From NCBI GenBank assembly GCA_014802625.1, contig JAAVBX010000005.1, forward strand, positions 72,000 through 119,592: DNA of 47,593 nucleotides. The letters run 5' to 3'. Both the position numbers and the translations under genes were made by a program. Shown piece after piece: positions 7,588 through 16,368 of the stretch (position 1 is the first letter of the stretch; every line of letters begins with the position of its first letter). Source of the stretch: a bacterium. Lineage in GTDB: Bacteria > Bacteroidota > Bacteroidia > Bacteroidales > Muribaculaceae. The notes beneath the pieces were generated by a model. That model searched no databases, was not told the DNA's origin, and saw nothing but the letters and a program-made list of their open reading frames with translations.

Positions 7588-10500
7588 ATGAATAACAACG
7601 GATTTATATTGAATGGTGCCAAGGCTTTTGCCGCATCTCTGATGCTGGGGGCGAGTTCCCTCGCCGGCTTCGCGGCCGCCGACGCCACCCTCAATCGTCT
7701 TGAAATAAAGGTGGAGGGCACAAATATCCTCCCGGAATTCAACCGTCAGACCAAAAACTATGAGGTCGAACTTGGAGAGAATGCCGCTTCAGTGGCTACT
7801 TTCTCTGCAGCTCCCGCATCAGCGGATGCGACCGTCGACATTCTGCTCAACGGTTTCCCTTACTCCAACCACTCTCTCGGCAGCCTCGTCGCCGGGGAGA
7901 ATCTGATCACCTATACGGTGAAATGCGGTGATGCCACGGAGGTATATACCATCAAGGTGACAACACCGCAGGTGGCGCGCAGCGAGTATTTCACCTGGAA
8001 AAATGCCAACATATATTTCGTGCTGACCGACCGTTTCTACAACGGCGATACCTCGAACGACGAGAGCTACCATCGACATAAGGTGGCCGGGGGCACGAAC
8101 GTGGCCACCTTCCACGGCGGCGACATCAAAGGTTTGACCGAGAAACTTGATTATCTCGACAATCTGGGTGTCAACGCCATCTGGATAACGGCTCCCTACG
8201 AACAGATGCATGGCTGGACAGGCGGTAAGGATGACAAATTCCCTCACTATGCCTTCCATGGCTATTATACCCTCGACTGGACCTTCATGGACCGCAACAT
8301 GGGCACAATCACGGATATGCGCAATTTCGTGACCGAGGCACATCGGCGTGGCATACGTGTCGTCATGGATATAGTGCTCAATCATACCGGCTATTCCACG
8401 CTCGATGATTGCGTCGACTATAACTTCGGCAATTTCACCGGCACACCCACAGCCGGCTACGTCCCCTCCTCGCAGCCCTTCACAATGTGGGGTGGAAGCG
8501 GTGTCAGCTTCAATGCGGATTCTCAAGGCAACTGGGGCAACTGGTGGGGTCCCTGGGTGCGTGCCTTCGGCGACCGTCCGTGGGGTGCGGGCGCCGGTTT
8601 CGTTGTGCCCGGCGGCGATGACAAAACGATGTCATTGTCGGGTCTGCCCGACGTCGTGACCGAACGTACTGCCTCTGTTGAGATTCCGGCGTTCCTCTCC
8701 AAAAAGTGGAGTGAGGAGAAGGGTGGAGATTATGATGATTACCGTCTGCCCAATCTTGAGGATTGGCGTGTGGATGGCAAGGGCGCGCCTGCCGACTACA
8801 TCATCAACTGGCTTGCCGGATGGGTGGAATACTTCGGTATCGACGGCTTCCGTTGCGACACCGCAAAGCATGTGGAATTCTCACGTTGGAATCAGCTCAA
8901 GAATGCCTGCAAACAGGCCCTCGCCGCATGGCGTGCAAGTGACCGCGCCGACGAGTATGCCAAAGGTTGGTCGGATGATTTCTGGATGACCGGCGAAGCC
9001 TGGGGCTGGGATCATGGTGACACCGGATATTTCACCCAGGGCGGATACGACTCGATGATTAATTTCGCCTTCAATGGAACGGAGGGTGGCACTGGACGCA
9101 CCCCGACCACCGGCGACTGGGAATATTATGCCAACTTCTGTAACGGCTCCAACGGTCATCAGGTGCTCAACTATGTGTCGAGCCATGATACCGGTCTCCA
9201 CCGTCCCGGCGACCAGAAGAGAGTAGCCACCATGTTGCTCCTCTGTCCCGGCGGCGCACAGATATATTATGGCGACGAGACGTCCCGCCCTGTCGTGGAT
9301 GGCTACGGCGACCCGGGAATGGCCACACGCGGTGATTTCAATTGGGATGCCGTGGATAATGATGTCAACAAGCATTGGCAGCTCGTGGGTCAATTCCGCC
9401 GCCGTAATCCGGCGGTCGGTGCCGGCACGCAGACAATATCCGACGGTGCTTATATCCGCAAATTCTCGGAGAACGGTTATACCAACGCAGTCGCTATCAA
9501 ACTCGATACTCAGGCAGGTCAATCCTATACGGTCAATGTCGGTGATGCGTTTGCCGATGGCACACAGGTGATGGATGGCTACAACACCTCCACTACAGCT
9601 ACCGTAACCGGCGGAAAGGTAACGATGACGGCTTCCGGTCCGGTATTGCTTATCGAGGAATATGGTACAACCGGCGGCCAACGTCCCCCTGTAATCATTG
9701 ACCCGATCGATCCTATAGATCCGGTTGATCCTATTGACCCTATTGATCCTATTGACCCAATCGATCCCGTTGACCCAATTGATCCTATCGACCCTATCGA
9801 CCCGATAGATCCCGCAGATGTCTGCTACATCTATTTTGACGATATGTCGAAACGCGATGTAGCCGTATGGGCCTGGAACGAAAGCAAGAATGTGAACTGC
9901 ACTGCCGTCGGCGCCACGGGTTGGCCCGGTGACAAGATGATTGAAAAGGATGGCATGTACTACTGGGCCCTCCCAGAGGGGAAGGAGATGCCTGAAAAGA
10001 TAATCATCAGCTGGGGTAGCCATAATGATTCCGACAGGGCAGGGGGCGATCTGGATTTTGTCAATAAGGCTACATATCATGCCAACGGCACATGGACAGA
10101 GTATGCAGGTCCTCAGAAACCTACTATCTCTGTGGCGCCGGCTTCCGGAACGCTAAAGGGTAACGGCACGATTATCGTGACTATCGGTAATGACGCGACC
10201 TCCATCACCGGATCGTTCAACGGTCAGCCCCTCACTCTCTCGAATGGCGAGAACAATATCTCCGTCGCCGGATATCTTGAGGATGGCGAGAGCGGGGAAA
10301 TGTCGGTTGCAGCCACTAATGCGGTGGGCACGGCGACCTTCACGACCACCTTCACGCGCGATGACTCGACACCTGTCGTTTCTCTGACAGGTGATTGGCG
10401 TGAGCTGTCGATTTATCAGATAATGGTTGCCTCTTTCCAGCATGGCGAGGGTGGCGCCGAGGGCTACAGCAATATGTGGGGACCCAACGGCCACCGCAAG

Positions 10501-11736
10501 AACGGTAATCTGCGCGGCATCATCAATTCTCTTGACTATATCAAGGACCTCGGTATGAACGCCATCTGGATGACTCCGATCTTCGATTCCACAAATGGTC
10601 TCGGCGGAGAGTCGCTTCAGGCCACCGGATATTTCTGCACCGACTACTTCAAGGTCGATCCGAAGTTCGGTACGGAAGAGGAGTTCGATGAGCTTATCCG
10701 AGAGGCGCATGACAGAGGTATATATGTGATCCTCGACGGTGTGTTCGGTCATCATGGCGGTGTAAGCAACCCTTCTCCAAACGGGAAATATATACAGACG
10801 CAGGATAATACTCCCAATGTGCGCGGCACTGAGTCGGGTAATATCGTTTACCCCGGTTCGCTCGATTACTTCAAGGAGGTAATCAGATATTGGATGGAGC
10901 GTGGTGTCGACGGCTGGCGTCTCGACCAATGTTATCAGGCATATCAGGGTGGTCATAATTACTGGAAGGAACTGCGTGCCGAAGCTGAGGCTGTGGCGGC
11001 CGAACGAAAGGCGCATGGCGAACAATGGGGTACACTCGCCTATATGGTAGGCGAGGACTGGACCTCGGCCGGCAATATCACCACTACTCAGCAGGATGGC
11101 CTGAAGAGTGTCATGGATTTCGACGGCAAGGATAATCTGGTGAATATGAGCAGCGGCGTAGGATCGGCCGGATGGTTCCTTTCTAACGATGCCGCCTCTC
11201 GCGGGTACAGGGATTCGGGTGTTTATCCCACAATCTTCCTCAGCAATCATGACACCGATCGCGTGGGCGATTATGTCGATGTGAACTCCAATCCTAAAGG
11301 ACTGATGACACGCCATGCGGTGGTGGCTGCCTACACGGGCCCCGCATGTACATATTACGGCGATGAAATCGGCGATAAGAGCGGAAAGGCGACAGGCAAC
11401 GGTAATCCCGACAACTGGGCGCGTACCTCCGGAAGAATCACGGATTTCAATGCCAACGAACAGATGGTGCACGATTATGTCGCCAAGGTGTTCAAGGCTC
11501 GTGGTGAGAACCCCGCTCTCTGGCGTGGCAGCGTACAGCGTCAGCAGCAGGGAAACAACGTGGAGATAATCACCAAGACTGATGCCGAGACCGGCAATAA
11601 GGTAGTGGTTGTATTCAGCTCGATCGATACCAATGTGTCAATCGGTGGGACGGGTCTCGATCTCATCAACGGCGGAGAGGTCAACGGCACTGTCTCCGTC
11701 AGTGCATGGGTGCCCGCCTTCATCAAGATGAACTGA
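7588..11736 (+). CDS. Secreted dual-domain alpha-amylase (two GH13 modules plus CBM26-like module)
   Basis: A 1382-residue exported glycosidase predicted to cleave starch or related alpha-glucans. Order: signal peptide (about 1-30); cadherin-like beta-sandwich (31-130); first GH13 barrel, MalS-like (FHGGDIKGLTEKLDYLDNLG, DIVLNHTG), with Asp424, Glu470 and Asp534 as nucleophile, acid/base and transition-state stabiliser; a DPIDP-repeat linker (about 705-743); a CBM26-like starch-binding module (about 745-835); an Ig-like segment (about 845-925); and a second GH13 barrel (about 936-1370) with Asp1113, Glu1156 and Asp1222. Both triads look intact. The barrels are dissimilar, so this is a fusion of two subfamilies rather than a recent duplication. 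No T9SS tail is seen on this protein. It is second in the operon. Confidence 0.88.
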   Translation: MNNNGFILNGAKAFAASLMLGASSLAGFAAADATLNRLEIKVEGTNILPEFNRQTKNYEVELGENAASVATFSAAPASADATVDILLNGFPYSNHSLGSLVAGENLITYTVKCGDATEVYTIKVTTPQVARSEYFTWKNANIYFVLTDRFYNGDTSNDESYHRHKVAGGTNVATFHGGDIKGLTEKLDYLDNLGVNAIWITAPYEQMHGWTGGKDDKFPHYAFHGYYTLDWTFMDRNMGTITDMRNFVTEAHRRGIRVVMDIVLNHTGYSTLDDCVDYNFGNFTGTPTAGYVPSSQPFTMWGGSGVSFNADSQGNWGNWWGPWVRAFGDRPWGAGAGFVVPGGDDKTMSLSGLPDVVTERTASVEIPAFLSKKWSEEKGGDYDDYRLPNLEDWRVDGKGAPADYIINWLAGWVEYFGIDGFRCDTAKHVEFSRWNQLKNACKQALAAWRASDRADEYAKGWSDDFWMTGEAWGWDHGDTGYFTQGGYDSMINFAFNGTEGGTGRTPTTGDWEYYANFCNGSNGHQVLNYVSSHDTGLHRPGDQKRVATMLLLCPGGAQIYYGDETSRPVVDGYGDPGMATRGDFNWDAVDNDVNKHWQLVGQFRRRNPAVGAGTQTISDGAYIRKFSENGYTNAVAIKLDTQAGQSYTVNVGDAFADGTQVMDGYNTSTTATVTGGKVTMTASGPVLLIEEYGTTGGQRPPVIIDPIDPIDPVDPIDPIDPIDPIDPVDPIDPIDPIDPIDPADVCYIYFDDMSKRDVAVWAWNESKNVNCTAVGATGWPGDKMIEKDGMYYWALPEGKEMPEKIIISWGSHNDSDRAGGDLDFVNKATYHANGTWTEYAGPQKPTISVAPASGTLKGNGTIIVTIGNDATSITGSFNGQPLTLSNGENNISVAGYLEDGESGEMSVAATNAVGTATFTTTFTRDDSTPVVSLTGDWRELSIYQIMVASFQHGEGGAEGYSNMWGPNGHRKNGNLRGIINSLDYIKDLGMNAIWMTPIFDSTNGLGGESLQATGYFCTDYFKVDPKFGTEEEFDELIREAHDRGIYVILDGVFGHHGGVSNPSPNGKYIQTQDNTPNVRGTESGNIVYPGSLDYFKEVIRYWMERGVDGWRLDQCYQAYQGGHNYWKELRAEAEAVAAERKAHGEQWGTLAYMVGEDWTSAGNITTTQQDGLKSVMDFDGKDNLVNMSSGVGSAGWFLSNDAASRGYRDSGVYPTIFLSNHDTDRVGDYVDVNSNPKGLMTRHAVVAAYTGPACTYYGDEIGDKSGKATGNGNPDNWARTSGRITDFNANEQMVHDYVAKVFKARGENPALWRGSVQRQQQGNNVEIITKTDAETGNKVVVVFSSIDTNVSIGGTGLDLINGGEVNGTVSVSAWVPAFIKMN
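9699..9812 (+). repeat. DNA encoding the DPIDP linker repeat
   Basis: About 38 codons of alternating Asp-Pro-Ile/Val encoded by imperfect 9-12 bp repeats (GATCCTATTGACCC type). The repeat lies in frame within the amylase gene between the first catalytic barrel and the CBM26-like module, and probably acts as an extended acidic linker. It could change length by slippage. Confidence 0.8.
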
Positions 11737-11737
11737 T

Positions 11738-11871
11738 TTTAGTCCACAGACCATAGACTATAGAACCAAAGGATTAGTCCATAGACCAAAGACCATAGAA
11801 CCAAAGAATCTTAAAAATCTCTGGTTCTATGGTCTTTGGTCTATGGACTAAAATTTGGTCTATGGACTAAT
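11738..11871. repeat. Palindromic CCATAGA-type repeat cluster, left copy
   Basis: Perfect 30-nt arms at 11774-11803 (starts TTAGTCCATAGACCAAAGAC) and 11822-11851 (starts TGGTTCTATGGTCTTTGGTC) with an 18-nt loop. Arms are built of near 7-bp units (CCATAGA, CCAAAGA). Partial extra units lie at 11738-11773 and 11852-11871. It starts right after the amylase stop and could terminate transcription in either direction. Confidence 0.85.
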
Positions 11872-11946
11872 ATTTCATTTACTTAGGAGAGGGAAGCGGT
11901 TTTTGAGTGTTATAAGAAAAGAAAGTAAGTAATAAGCTAATACTGT

Positions 11947-12513
11947 ATGAAAGAATTCAAGCCTAAGGCGTGGGTATTGCCACAGCCTGTGCTGATCATC
12001 GGCACGTATAACGAAGATGGAACGCCTAACGCGATGAATGCCGCCTGGGGTGGACAATGGGATGCTAATGAGATAATGATTTCGTTGGGCGCACATGCCA
12101 CTACCGATAATCTCAACAGGTGTCCGGATTTCACGGTGGCTTTCGCTACAAAAGATACCCTTGTTGCATCTGACTATGTCGGGATTGTCAGTGGTCGGAA
12201 GGATCCTGATAAAATGCAGAAAACGGGTTGGGAGTCGCATAAGGGGAACGTAGTTGATGCTCCTGTTTTCGATTGCTTCCCCATGACGATGGAATGTCGC
12301 ATCAAGGAGAAATTATATGAGTCTCCGACAGGGTTCTATATGATTGCGGAAATCCTCAATATTCAGTGTAAGGAGGAGTATCTTGCTGAAGATGGGAAAC
12401 CGGCCGTCGAAAAAATGGAGTTGATTACATTCGATCCCGTCCATAATGGCTACATCGTCTTAGGGGAGCGGGTAGGCACCGCCTTCCATGACGGGCTCCG
12501 CCTGAAGAGTTAG
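11947..12513 (+). CDS. Flavin reductase family protein
   Basis: A 188-residue protein of the FMN-binding split-barrel flavin reductase-like family (PF01613 type). Visible family features are PQPVLIIGTYNEDGTPNAMNAAW near the start (FMN phosphate/isoalloxazine pocket), SLGAHATTDNL, and a C-terminal ITFDP..NGYIVLGERVG segment. Members reduce FMN with NAD(P)H or bind flavin for unknown partners; in Bacteroidales they are often stand-alone. It has no signal peptide and is cytoplasmic. It is isolated between the two inverted hairpin-repeat clusters, with only about 75 bp between the left cluster and the ATG. No clear promoter was found. Confidence 0.85.
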   Translation: MKEFKPKAWVLPQPVLIIGTYNEDGTPNAMNAAWGGQWDANEIMISLGAHATTDNLNRCPDFTVAFATKDTLVASDYVGIVSGRKDPDKMQKTGWESHKGNVVDAPVFDCFPMTMECRIKEKLYESPTGFYMIAEILNIQCKEEYLAEDGKPAVEKMELITFDPVHNGYIVLGERVGTAFHDGLRLKS

Positions 12514-12514
12514 T

Positions 12515-12697
12515 CCACAGGACCAGAGGCCATAGAACCAAAAGGTTAGTCCAGAGACCATAGACCATAGAACCAAAGCATTAGTCCATAGACCAGAGAC
12601 CATAGAACCAGAGATTTTTAAGATTCTTTGGTTCTATGGTCTTTGGTCTATGGACCTCTAAGTTCTGTGGACCAGTATGTTCTGTGGACTAATTCAG
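12515..12697. repeat. Palindromic CCATAGA-type repeat cluster, right copy (inverted)
   Basis: Arms at 12581-12610 and 12629-12655 pair with one G-T wobble. The loop (CAGAGATTTTTAAGATTC) is the reverse complement of the left cluster's loop, so the two clusters are inverted relative to each other. Three further degenerate units sit at 12515-12580 and at 12656-12697. It separates the converging flavin reductase and small membrane protein genes. Confidence 0.85.
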
Positions 12698-12699
12698 GT

Positions 12700-12936
12700 T
12701 TAGCTTATCGCTATTCCGATGCCGGTGATGATACCACCTATAAGCATCAGTATCCTCCAAATCTTAATCAACCTTTTCATTTCGGGGCTGACGGGACCGA
12801 ATTGCCAGGCGGGCAACAGACTGAATTTCCCCGAATGATTTTTCCGGCTCCTGATTCCTTGGATGCCTACATAGATGCCAAATACGGCTCCTGTGAGCAA
12901 AATTACCAAGCCCGTGTAAATGAAAAAGTTTGCCAT
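12700..12936 (-). CDS. Small two-helix membrane protein
   Basis: A 78-residue protein with two predicted membrane segments: FFIYTGLVILLTGAVFGIYV near the N-terminus and a second in the last 22 residues (ILMLIGGIITGIGIAIS). They are joined by a basic, partly hydrophilic loop (GIRSRKNHSGKF). I do not recognise the family. I chose the ATG at 12936 because it begins a compact membrane segment; an in-frame ATG 16 codons upstream gives an unlikely polar extension. It ends at the edge of the right repeat cluster, which probably ends its transcript. Confidence 0.6.
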   Translation of the reverse strand: MANFFIYTGLVILLTGAVFGIYVGIQGIRSRKNHSGKFSLLPAWQFGPVSPEMKRLIKIWRILMLIGGIITGIGIAIS

Positions 12937-13089
12937 TGTGAGGTCGTATTTAATTGTATATTTAAACAACAAATGATTCCTCAAAAAATATTTTTCCTTC
13001 GATTATTCCCTATTCAGGTGTAAGGGAACAGACTTTGCAAGGGTTGATGCTTCTGCGCGCTGAATATCGGAAATTTTTATTATTTTTGT

Positions 13090-13119
13090 GAGGTAATAAC
13101 AATTGAGGTAATAACAATT
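13090..13119. repeat. 15-bp tandem duplication before the DUF389 gene
   Basis: GAGGTAATAACAATT occurs twice head to tail immediately downstream of a possible -7 box TATTTTTG (13081-13088). It lies in the leader of the DUF389 gene. Confidence 0.75.
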
Positions 13120-13145
13120 AGGAACGTCTAAAGGAATCTCGATAT

Positions 13146-14552
13146 ATGGAGAATTGGAAAGAGACGTTGAAAATGCGGACATCGACTTTCTTCAGGGAAT
13201 TGCTGTCGTATTTCAATGTAAAGGATGATCTGGAGTCGCAGCAGGATGTTGAGTTGAGTATAAGGAGCGGTGTATCTTTCAAGGGAAGCCAGTTGCTGAC
13301 CCTGATATTCGCTATCTTCATCGCCTCTCTTGGACTTAATACCAACTCTGTGCCGGTGATAATAGGCGCGATGCTCATTTCGCCTCTTATGGGACCGATA
13401 ATCGGTATGGGTCTCGGAATCGGGATTCAGGATTATGATCTTCTGAAAAGGGGGCTTAAGAATATCACGGCGGCTGTTTTAGGTTCGATCCTGACTTCAG
13501 CGGTCTATTTCCTGATATCACCTCAATATGAGGGTTCGAGTCAGCTGTTGGCGCGTACGTCACCATCGATTTATGATGTGTTGATCGCTCTTTTCGGTGG
13601 CGCGGCCGGAATATTGAGTATCGCGGCCAAGAACAAGGGACAGGTTATGCCGGGTGTAGCTATCGCAACATCGCTCATGCCTCCGTTGTGCACTGTCGGT
13701 TATGGACTGGCCACGATGCAGATGCAGTTCTTCTTAGGCGCTTTATATCTCTTCTTTACAAACATGATATTTATCCTTTTCGCCACGTGGATTGGCGTAA
13801 AGGTGATGGGATTCAAGAACATAGTCTATCAGAATCCCAAACGTGCCTATCGGGTGCAGATAATAGTCTATACGGTTGTCGCAGCGACAATCGGTGTGAG
13901 CTGCTGGCTGACCGTCCTGATGATCAGCAAGAACGTGTTCATTGACAAGGCTACACGGTTTGTCGACAACGAGATGGTCTTCCCTAATACGCAGGTGCTT
14001 AATCACAGGGTCTATATCGACCGTGGCGAGCGGTATATCGACGTGACGCTCATAGGTCAGGCTTTGCCGAAAGATTCTTTGCAACTGACGATGTTGAACA
14101 AACTTGACTCCGCCGGATTGGGAGGTACGCGATTGACGATAAAGCAGGGATTCTCTTTGGAGACGGATGCGAAAAACGAGACGGCTGACGCCGACAGGTT
14201 CTATCAGCTCATGCAGAGCGAACTGATGGCCGCGAGGGAGAGGGCTGATTCATTGCAGCGTGTAGTGGCGTTGCACAAACAATTCTCTGATGAGAGTGTA
14301 CGGGTGGCTCCCGAGGTCAGGGTACTGTTTCCTGACGTCAAGGATATCGCCCTCTCACAGATGGTGGCTACCCAGGTGGGAGGTTCCGCTCGAGATACCC
14401 TCAATATTCTTTTCGTAAACGCCCCCAAAGGTCTTGCGCCGGATGACCGGGTGAAACTTAAGGAATATATCGAGGTGCGTCTTGGGCGCAAGGATCTTCA
14501 TCTCGCGCTTAATCCCCAGGCATTCCCATGGCCATCGACAACGAACGGATGA
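13146..14552 (+). CDS. DUF389 family membrane protein
   Basis: A 468-residue inner-membrane protein of the DUF389 / TIGR00341-like family. About six hydrophobic helices lie between residues 45 and 270, with the family motif GLNTNSVPVIIGAMLISPLM followed by GPIIGMGLGIG. After the last helix (about 240-265) comes a hydrophilic C-terminal domain of roughly 200 residues with a coiled-coil-like stretch (about 345-380, MAARERADSLQRV). The transported substrate is not established for the family. It stands alone between two oppositely oriented neighbours. The ATG at 13146 is supported by leader position and length. Confidence 0.82.
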   Translation: MENWKETLKMRTSTFFRELLSYFNVKDDLESQQDVELSIRSGVSFKGSQLLTLIFAIFIASLGLNTNSVPVIIGAMLISPLMGPIIGMGLGIGIQDYDLLKRGLKNITAAVLGSILTSAVYFLISPQYEGSSQLLARTSPSIYDVLIALFGGAAGILSIAAKNKGQVMPGVAIATSLMPPLCTVGYGLATMQMQFFLGALYLFFTNMIFILFATWIGVKVMGFKNIVYQNPKRAYRVQIIVYTVVAATIGVSCWLTVLMISKNVFIDKATRFVDNEMVFPNTQVLNHRVYIDRGERYIDVTLIGQALPKDSLQLTMLNKLDSAGLGGTRLTIKQGFSLETDAKNETADADRFYQLMQSELMAARERADSLQRVVALHKQFSDESVRVAPEVRVLFPDVKDIALSQMVATQVGGSARDTLNILFVNAPKGLAPDDRVKLKEYIEVRLGRKDLHLALNPQAFPWPSTTNG

Positions 14553-14594
14553 TCCGACTCTCCTAAAAGAGGCAACGCTACAGGGGAGAGCAGG

Positions 14595-15368
14595 TCAGAC
14601 AAGGAAGGCGAGGTGGTCGGGGTAATCGGGTGTGCCGAGGGGTAGAAGATTATCTGTAGCGAGATCGAGAAGATCTGCAGGAGAGGTGATTCCGCGACGG
14701 ATAATCTCGCGCAGGAGTTCTCCGCGCATGGCCTTCAGCCTGCCGGCATGAGGTGTACGGTAATCGCCCCCGGCTTTCAGCTCCTTGAAATCAACCTTGT
14801 AGACTTTCGCAAACCGTTTGACAAGTTTCCAGTCTATACATTTCGCGGCATCCCCCGGCAGAAGATTGATGATCGTTTTCTCGCCGAGAGATTGAAGGTC
14901 TTTTACGAGATTCATTGTCACATCCTTTCGCCAATAATCGGAAAATGTGCGATTATCAGGTGCCAGACGGGTGTTGAAGTCAAACCGATATGGCTTGATG
15001 ATGTCCGACGGTCGGAGCCAGCCGTAGAGGGATGAAATGATGCGGACGGTGCTGTCGGTCATGAGTTTCTCAGCGGGAGATAGCAGATCGTAACCAAATT
15101 CTTTGAACACTACCCCGGTGAAAGCCTCGATAGCGGCATAGCCCAATCCCTTGTTCGGAAACTCATATGCCATGCGGATGACTCTCGATGCCATCGCGGG
15201 ACTTATCTTGATTCCGGTAGAGATTTCAGACAGACTCATCCGCGCAACATGCAGCATCACCTCGTCGGCGGTTTCTTCACCGGATGGACGGTGCTGCATG
15301 AATTCCTCAGCTGTCACTTGGTGTTCATTCCCGGCCATTGTCTTTGATTCGGCTATCAATATCAGCAT
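14595..15368 (-). CDS. yaaA: YaaA/DUF328 peroxide-stress protein
   Basis: A 257-residue cytoplasmic protein of the YaaA family. In E. coli YaaA lowers free intracellular iron and DNA damage under hydrogen peroxide; the fold binds DNA. The start MLILIAESKTM matches the family N-terminus (MLILISPAKTL type), and 257 residues equals the usual length, so the ATG at 15366-15368 is preferred. In-frame ATGs at 15398 and 15488 would add 10-40 residues not seen in the family. Other conserved parts include AIEAFTGVVF, ISSLYGWLRPSDIIKPYR and TIINLLPGDAAKCIDW. It is divergent from the RsmI-like gene. Confidence 0.85.
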   Translation of the reverse strand: MLILIAESKTMAGNEHQVTAEEFMQHRPSGEETADEVMLHVARMSLSEISTGIKISPAMASRVIRMAYEFPNKGLGYAAIEAFTGVVFKEFGYDLLSPAEKLMTDSTVRIISSLYGWLRPSDIIKPYRFDFNTRLAPDNRTFSDYWRKDVTMNLVKDLQSLGEKTIINLLPGDAAKCIDWKLVKRFAKVYKVDFKELKAGGDYRTPHAGRLKAMRGELLREIIRRGITSPADLLDLATDNLLPLGTPDYPDHLAFLV

Positions 15369-15472
15369 ATCCAATAAAACCATTTGGTTCATCTCCATAA
15401 CAATTCCGGACGCAGTTATGTTAGGGTTATGATAACGCGTCCCCCGGTCATGTAAAAAAACATGGTGGGGAT

Positions 15473-15504
15473 ATTGACACAGTCCCAAATATTTAGTATA
15501 TTTG
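15473..15504 (+). promoter_or_regulatory. Promoter of the RsmI-like methylase gene
   Basis: ATTG (15473-15476), 20 nt, TATATTTG (15497-15504). Predicted leader of about 25 nt to the ATG at 15535. Confidence 0.65.
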
Positions 15505-15534
15505 TATTGGATAGGGTCTAAAAATTAAATTGAC

Positions 15535-16335
15535 ATGGAAGTCGAAGCTGCATTATATATGATTCCGGTAGGAATGTCAGACGCGCCCTATGGCGATGTG
15601 CTACCCGAAGGCAACCTCAGGGTGGTGCGCGGTTTGCGATATTTCATTGTTGAGAATATCCGAAGTGCCCGTCGGTTTCTGAAACGTTGTGATCCATCGA
15701 TCGACATCGCACGTCTTACATTTTATGAACTCAACCGGCATACGGATCTAAACGAAGTGAGCCGATGGCTCGATCCGCTTCGCAACGGCGAAGGGATCGG
15801 AGTCATGAGCGACGCCGGTTGCCCCGGGGTTGCCGATCCGGGTGCGGCGGCCGTGGCGATCGCGCAGCGGGAGGGTCTGAAGGTGTGTCCGCTCGTCGGT
15901 CCCTCCAGCATACTGATGGCTCTGATGGCGTCGGGCTTCAACGGACAGGGATTCTCGTTCCACGGTTATCTGCCCATAGATGCCGGTGAGCGGCTGGTGA
16001 GGCTCCGTCAGCTTGAGAGTGATTCACGTCGGCATGACATGACCCAGCTCTTCATCGAGACACCTTACCGCAACAACCGGATGCTCGAATTCCTGACAGC
16101 GAATCTTCATCCCGACACGAAACTGTGTGTGGCATGCGACATCACGGATCCCGAGAGGGAATCGATACGCACCAGAAGCGCGGGAGATTGGAAAAAGCTT
16201 CTCGCCGTCGGGCAGTCGGAGAATCTCGATAAGCGACCGGCGATATTCCTTATTTACGCCGGAAGCGGCGAGAGTGTGCATCAGTCGAAAGGGGGAGGAG
16301 ACCGTTCAGATAGAAGGGGGAAACGACGCGGATAA
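15535..16335 (+). CDS. RsmI-like SAM-dependent methyltransferase (tetrapyrrole methylase fold)
   Basis: A 266-residue protein of the tetrapyrrole-methylase superfamily, closest by eye to RsmI (16S rRNA C1402 2'-O-methyltransferase). Landmarks are LYMIPVGMSD at the N-terminus, GIGVMSDAGCPGVADPG (about 89-105) with the SAM-binding Gly-rich loop, CPLVGPSSILMALMASGF (about 119-136), and QLFIETPYRNNRM. It differs from canonical RsmI in the N-terminus, where a PYGDVLPEGNL segment replaces the usual GNLEDI. This suggests the Bacteroidetes paralogue group, so I give no symbol. It is followed 33 nt later by the MBL hydrolase gene, probably in one transcript. Confidence 0.78.
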   Translation: MEVEAALYMIPVGMSDAPYGDVLPEGNLRVVRGLRYFIVENIRSARRFLKRCDPSIDIARLTFYELNRHTDLNEVSRWLDPLRNGEGIGVMSDAGCPGVADPGAAAVAIAQREGLKVCPLVGPSSILMALMASGFNGQGFSFHGYLPIDAGERLVRLRQLESDSRRHDMTQLFIETPYRNNRMLEFLTANLHPDTKLCVACDITDPERESIRTRSAGDWKKLLAVGQSENLDKRPAIFLIYAGSGESVHQSKGGGDRSDRRGKRRG

Positions 16336-16368
16336 GGTAAAAAAGAAAATTATAGGATATTTAGGACG

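Noticed and set aside
8881..11472. Long minus-strand open frames of 399 and 439 codons inside the amylase gene
   Set aside because: Both are antisense to conserved GH13 domains. One includes an apparent RVNRINRI-like repeat that is only the complement of the DPIDP linker.
12628..13023. A 131-codon plus-strand frame across the right repeat cluster
   Set aside because: Its N-terminal part translates the hairpin repeat and the rest is antisense to the small membrane protein gene.
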